This document shows, piece by piece, positions 61,506 to 64,000 of a stretch of 64,000 nt of DNA. The notes below the pieces were generated by a model. That model worked only from the letters and a program-made list of their open reading frames with translations, was not told the origin of the DNA and made no database searches. Each line of letters starts with the position of its first letter. Position 1 is the first letter of the stretch. A program made the translations under genes and the position numbers. Location of the stretch: NCBI GenBank assembly GCA_963680875.1, contig OY804575.1:105145505-105209504 (forward strand), given 5' to 3'. The DNA is from Bathymodiolus brooksi. Taxonomy: Eukaryota; Mollusca; Bivalvia; Mytilida; Modiolidae.

Positions 61506-64000
61506 CTGTCAAAATAAAAACAATAATTTCATATATGATCTTTTTTTCTGTACAAAGCTGACAAAAAATGAAAAACAAAAAAAACATATATGCTGTCTTG
61601 AAAATTCTTCTTTTTTTTTTTTAACTTTATTTGCACAAGTTATACCCATATAAGGGTCAATTGTAAAAAGAAATGGAACATTTAAAAAATCAAAAAATGA
61701 AAAGTTAATGGATGTGAGGCTAAAGACAAGGGGATCAATTGTAAATACAGACTAAACTATCCAGCAATGAATGATAAGGTAATGCTTAGTTCAGGTATTT
61801 GTTAATGCCATTTGCTCTATGTATTCTTCTGTCTTCCTATAACGTTTCATATAAGAATTCATATATAAATATCTTTTACTAGCGGTAGTACTTTCACTGC
61901 TCAATGCAGATCTTCAGGTAATGAACGAGTTGTGTACTATATATATGCAGTCTTCGAAATTAGTCGGTGGTCCGGTGCCCGAGGCCAGTAAAATCTGTCT
62001 CAGGCTTGTAAAAATCCCAAAACTAGAAGTCCGACTGGCTTGTGCATTTTTTGTCTGAGAAGTGGTAAGTATTTTTGTTTCAGCTGTTGAAAGTTTTGTG
62101 AAGTTGCTGTTTCAATTATTTTTTAAATAAAGATAAACAATTTTGCCATCTCTAGAGAAAGGAAAATTTGCAGTCGTAAATATCTCCATGTTTTGGAGAA
62201 CCGCATATGCTATTGAATTGTACAGGTAAGTCCTGAGTCATCCGACAGAGAGGTTCAGAAATATTTACTTGGTCTTTGAAACGTTTGATGACACATGGGT
62301 TTTTTGTTGATATATGAACATCCGATTTGATATTGAATAATTATTTTAACTAGGACAAACATCGGTTATGGCTTTTTCCATAAAATATACCGAAGGTGTC
62401 CGCCCAGGTAAAAAGCTGCAGATGCTAAAGAGATCGGCAGAAGAAATGTATGATGCCAGTGCGGCGGTATTAACAAAAGGACTATTAAATTTCAAACCAG
62501 CTGGATGAAGGATCATCCCTGGTTATTTCATGACGAGGAAACAGACAGATAGATTGATTTTTTACGATAGTGTCACACATGTTCGTGGACATACGATTAT
62601 TCAACCTGAATGCGGTAAAACTAGAAACCTGGAAATTGTCTTCAATGCCTACATTGTTTCTATTAAACTTCATTAAAATAATAAAGTTGTTTTGATTATA
62701 AGAGCTTTGTCATTCACTAGTAATATTTGTGACCTTGGTTTTTGTGCATACAAATCAGCAGAACATGTGGAGTAGGTCACAAAATTTCGTGGAAATAATT
62801 TGTTCTAAAAATAACTTTAAAAGGTAAGTAGCAGTATGGAAGCCCAATGGTGACCACAAAATTATGATTTACTATAAGTATATTTTTTAAGCTTTTTACA
62901 TTCATTTTAACTGATCATATTGCTTTAAATGATACCTGGAATCTATAAATGAAATACACATATAATGCAATTGCATTTTTTAAAACTATAATAATTGTAT
63001 AATTTAATATTGTACACTTCCCTATCTCTTTATTCAAGATAGTGCTTCAATTCATATTTTGAATTATACTTGTGTACATGAAACCAACTTACACATTTTA
63101 TTTTCTTCGACATTGCTTAAAAACTCCAAAAACATAAGATTATGGCACTCATTGTGTTTCATTTTTTTTTTATTTTGATCGGGAATTTCCAAGAAATTAA
63201 CGTGACTAATCACAGTCTTCGAAATTAGGCGGTAGTCCGATGCCAGTGGCGTGTAAAATTGTACACGGGCGTATAAAATGAGTAGTTCCACAAGTCCGAC
63301 GGGCCTGTGAACAAAAAGTCATATAGTTTCAAAAGTTGATTTCATAAGATATTGTGTGTATATATTTAGTTTATTGTTCTCCGTTTTCAGTTGCTGCCGA
63401 GTCAATGCAATAAATGGGTAGGCAAACAAGTCGTTTTAAGAATTTCCGATATTCGAAATAGATTTAGGTGTGTCTGTTTTTTGAAATTTGATTGGTTGAT
63501 ATTTTTACCCTCATGAAGGTTTTAAAAAAGGACGAGAAGCAGGACTCACGTTAGAGGGCGAAGTAGTTGCCTTGTGAAGGTTGACTTCGATTTCTCGTTG
63601 GTCAAAAGCGAAGTTCAAGTAGCCTTGTAATTTTGAAGAGTCACCCTATGTTGCCCGCGTATTTTTGCATACATGCCAACCCGCGAGAGACTAAAAGCGG
63701 TAGGGGATCTAGGGTTTGCCACCCCTCCCCCAGAACATTGTTTTTCAGAAGGACGCAAAATGGTGCATTCTGTTGCATTTTGGATATAAAATCTGTTCAG
63801 TCAAATCTTTAAATATAGTATGAAAAAAACATGAAAAAATGGAAATTAGCATTTTACATATATACAAGTCAAACCTTGGTCCCTCGAACTCGGATGGGTC
63901 GAATACCATGGATGGCTCGAACTTATTTGAAAGTCCCGCCAATTTTCCATATATTTTTAAGCTAAAAAAATATTTCCCTCGAACACTGATACCTCGAACA
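61506..64000. other. Upstream intron, one diverged repeat pair, no exon found
   Basis: The exon preceding e1 is not found here. TCTTCGAAATTAGTCGGTGG (61953) and TCTTCGAAATTAGGCGGTAG (63213) open two diverged ~110-bp copies of an unknown repeat. The last 160 bp carry CCTCGAAC repeats (63883, 63977, 63992) that look like the edge of another Tigger-type element cut by the window end. Confidence 0.5.

Noticed and set aside
62485..62673. Minus-strand frame of 62 codons
   Set aside because: No recognisable family, no splice context fitting UBR4, unremarkable composition.
63064..63291. Frame with a good GTAAGT donor in the upstream intron (LEFLSNVEENKM)
   Set aside because: No similarity to the UBR4 N-terminus, it overlaps an interspersed repeat, and its phase does not lead into e1.

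Overview
The window is animal nuclear DNA, AT-rich and intron-rich, most likely from a bivalve mollusc or a close lophotrochozoan. It contains one recognisable host gene, a UBR4 (p600/BIG/pushover) orthologue on the minus strand, which runs off both ends. I resolved 40 consecutive coding exons between 61505 (5' side) and 84 (3' side). All introns are GT-AG, and the phases join without a break into 1880 codons with no frameshift or stop. By recall of the human protein this is roughly residues 95 to 1950 of about 5200: the N-terminal helical-repeat half, an acidic linker, the UBR-box zinc finger (4847-4994), and the start of the region after it. The first exons lie beyond 64000 and the C-terminal E3 part lies beyond position 1. 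The bivalve guess rests on the repeats: tRNA-derived SINEs of a type I recall from molluscs, and pearl/BIV160-like elements with internal monomers of about 160 bp.

Everything else is intronic and is mostly transposable elements. From left to right: SINEs in both orientations (0.3-12.5 kb) with a palindromic CCAGTATTG repeat field (9.1-10.2 kb); a long element made of ~163-bp monomers in a three-monomer higher order (13.3-15.7 kb); nested SINEs (16.5-17.6 kb); a second short element, a 52-bp satellite and a third 160-bp-monomer element (18.7-23.0 kb); a 160-bp tandem array (24.7-25.6 kb); a TIR element (26.7-27.4 kb); a 6.6-kb DIRS-type tyrosine-recombinase retrotransposon with inverted terminal repeats and internal complementary region (27.6-34.2 kb), itself carrying a nested 1.1-kb TA-flanked element; many MITEs, foldback elements and SINEs (35-53 kb), including a Tigger/pogo relic (46.5-47.4 kb); and a 4.1-kb array of 72-bp repeats (55.1-59.2 kb).

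The most unusual signal is a set of tandem duplications that straddle exon-intron boundaries of this one gene. The 72-bp array is about 57 near-identical copies of the last 28 bases of exon e3 plus its 5' splice site and 44 bases of intron. A 102-bp tandem duplication copies the 3' splice site and first 78 bases of exon e22. A 31-bp duplication copies the 5' splice site of e34. A fourth, weaker case lies at the e26 donor. The real splice sites are identified by reading-frame phase and by gap-free alignment to the recalled human protein, so the extra copies are decoy splice sites. At e3 and e22 their use would place stop codons in the message.
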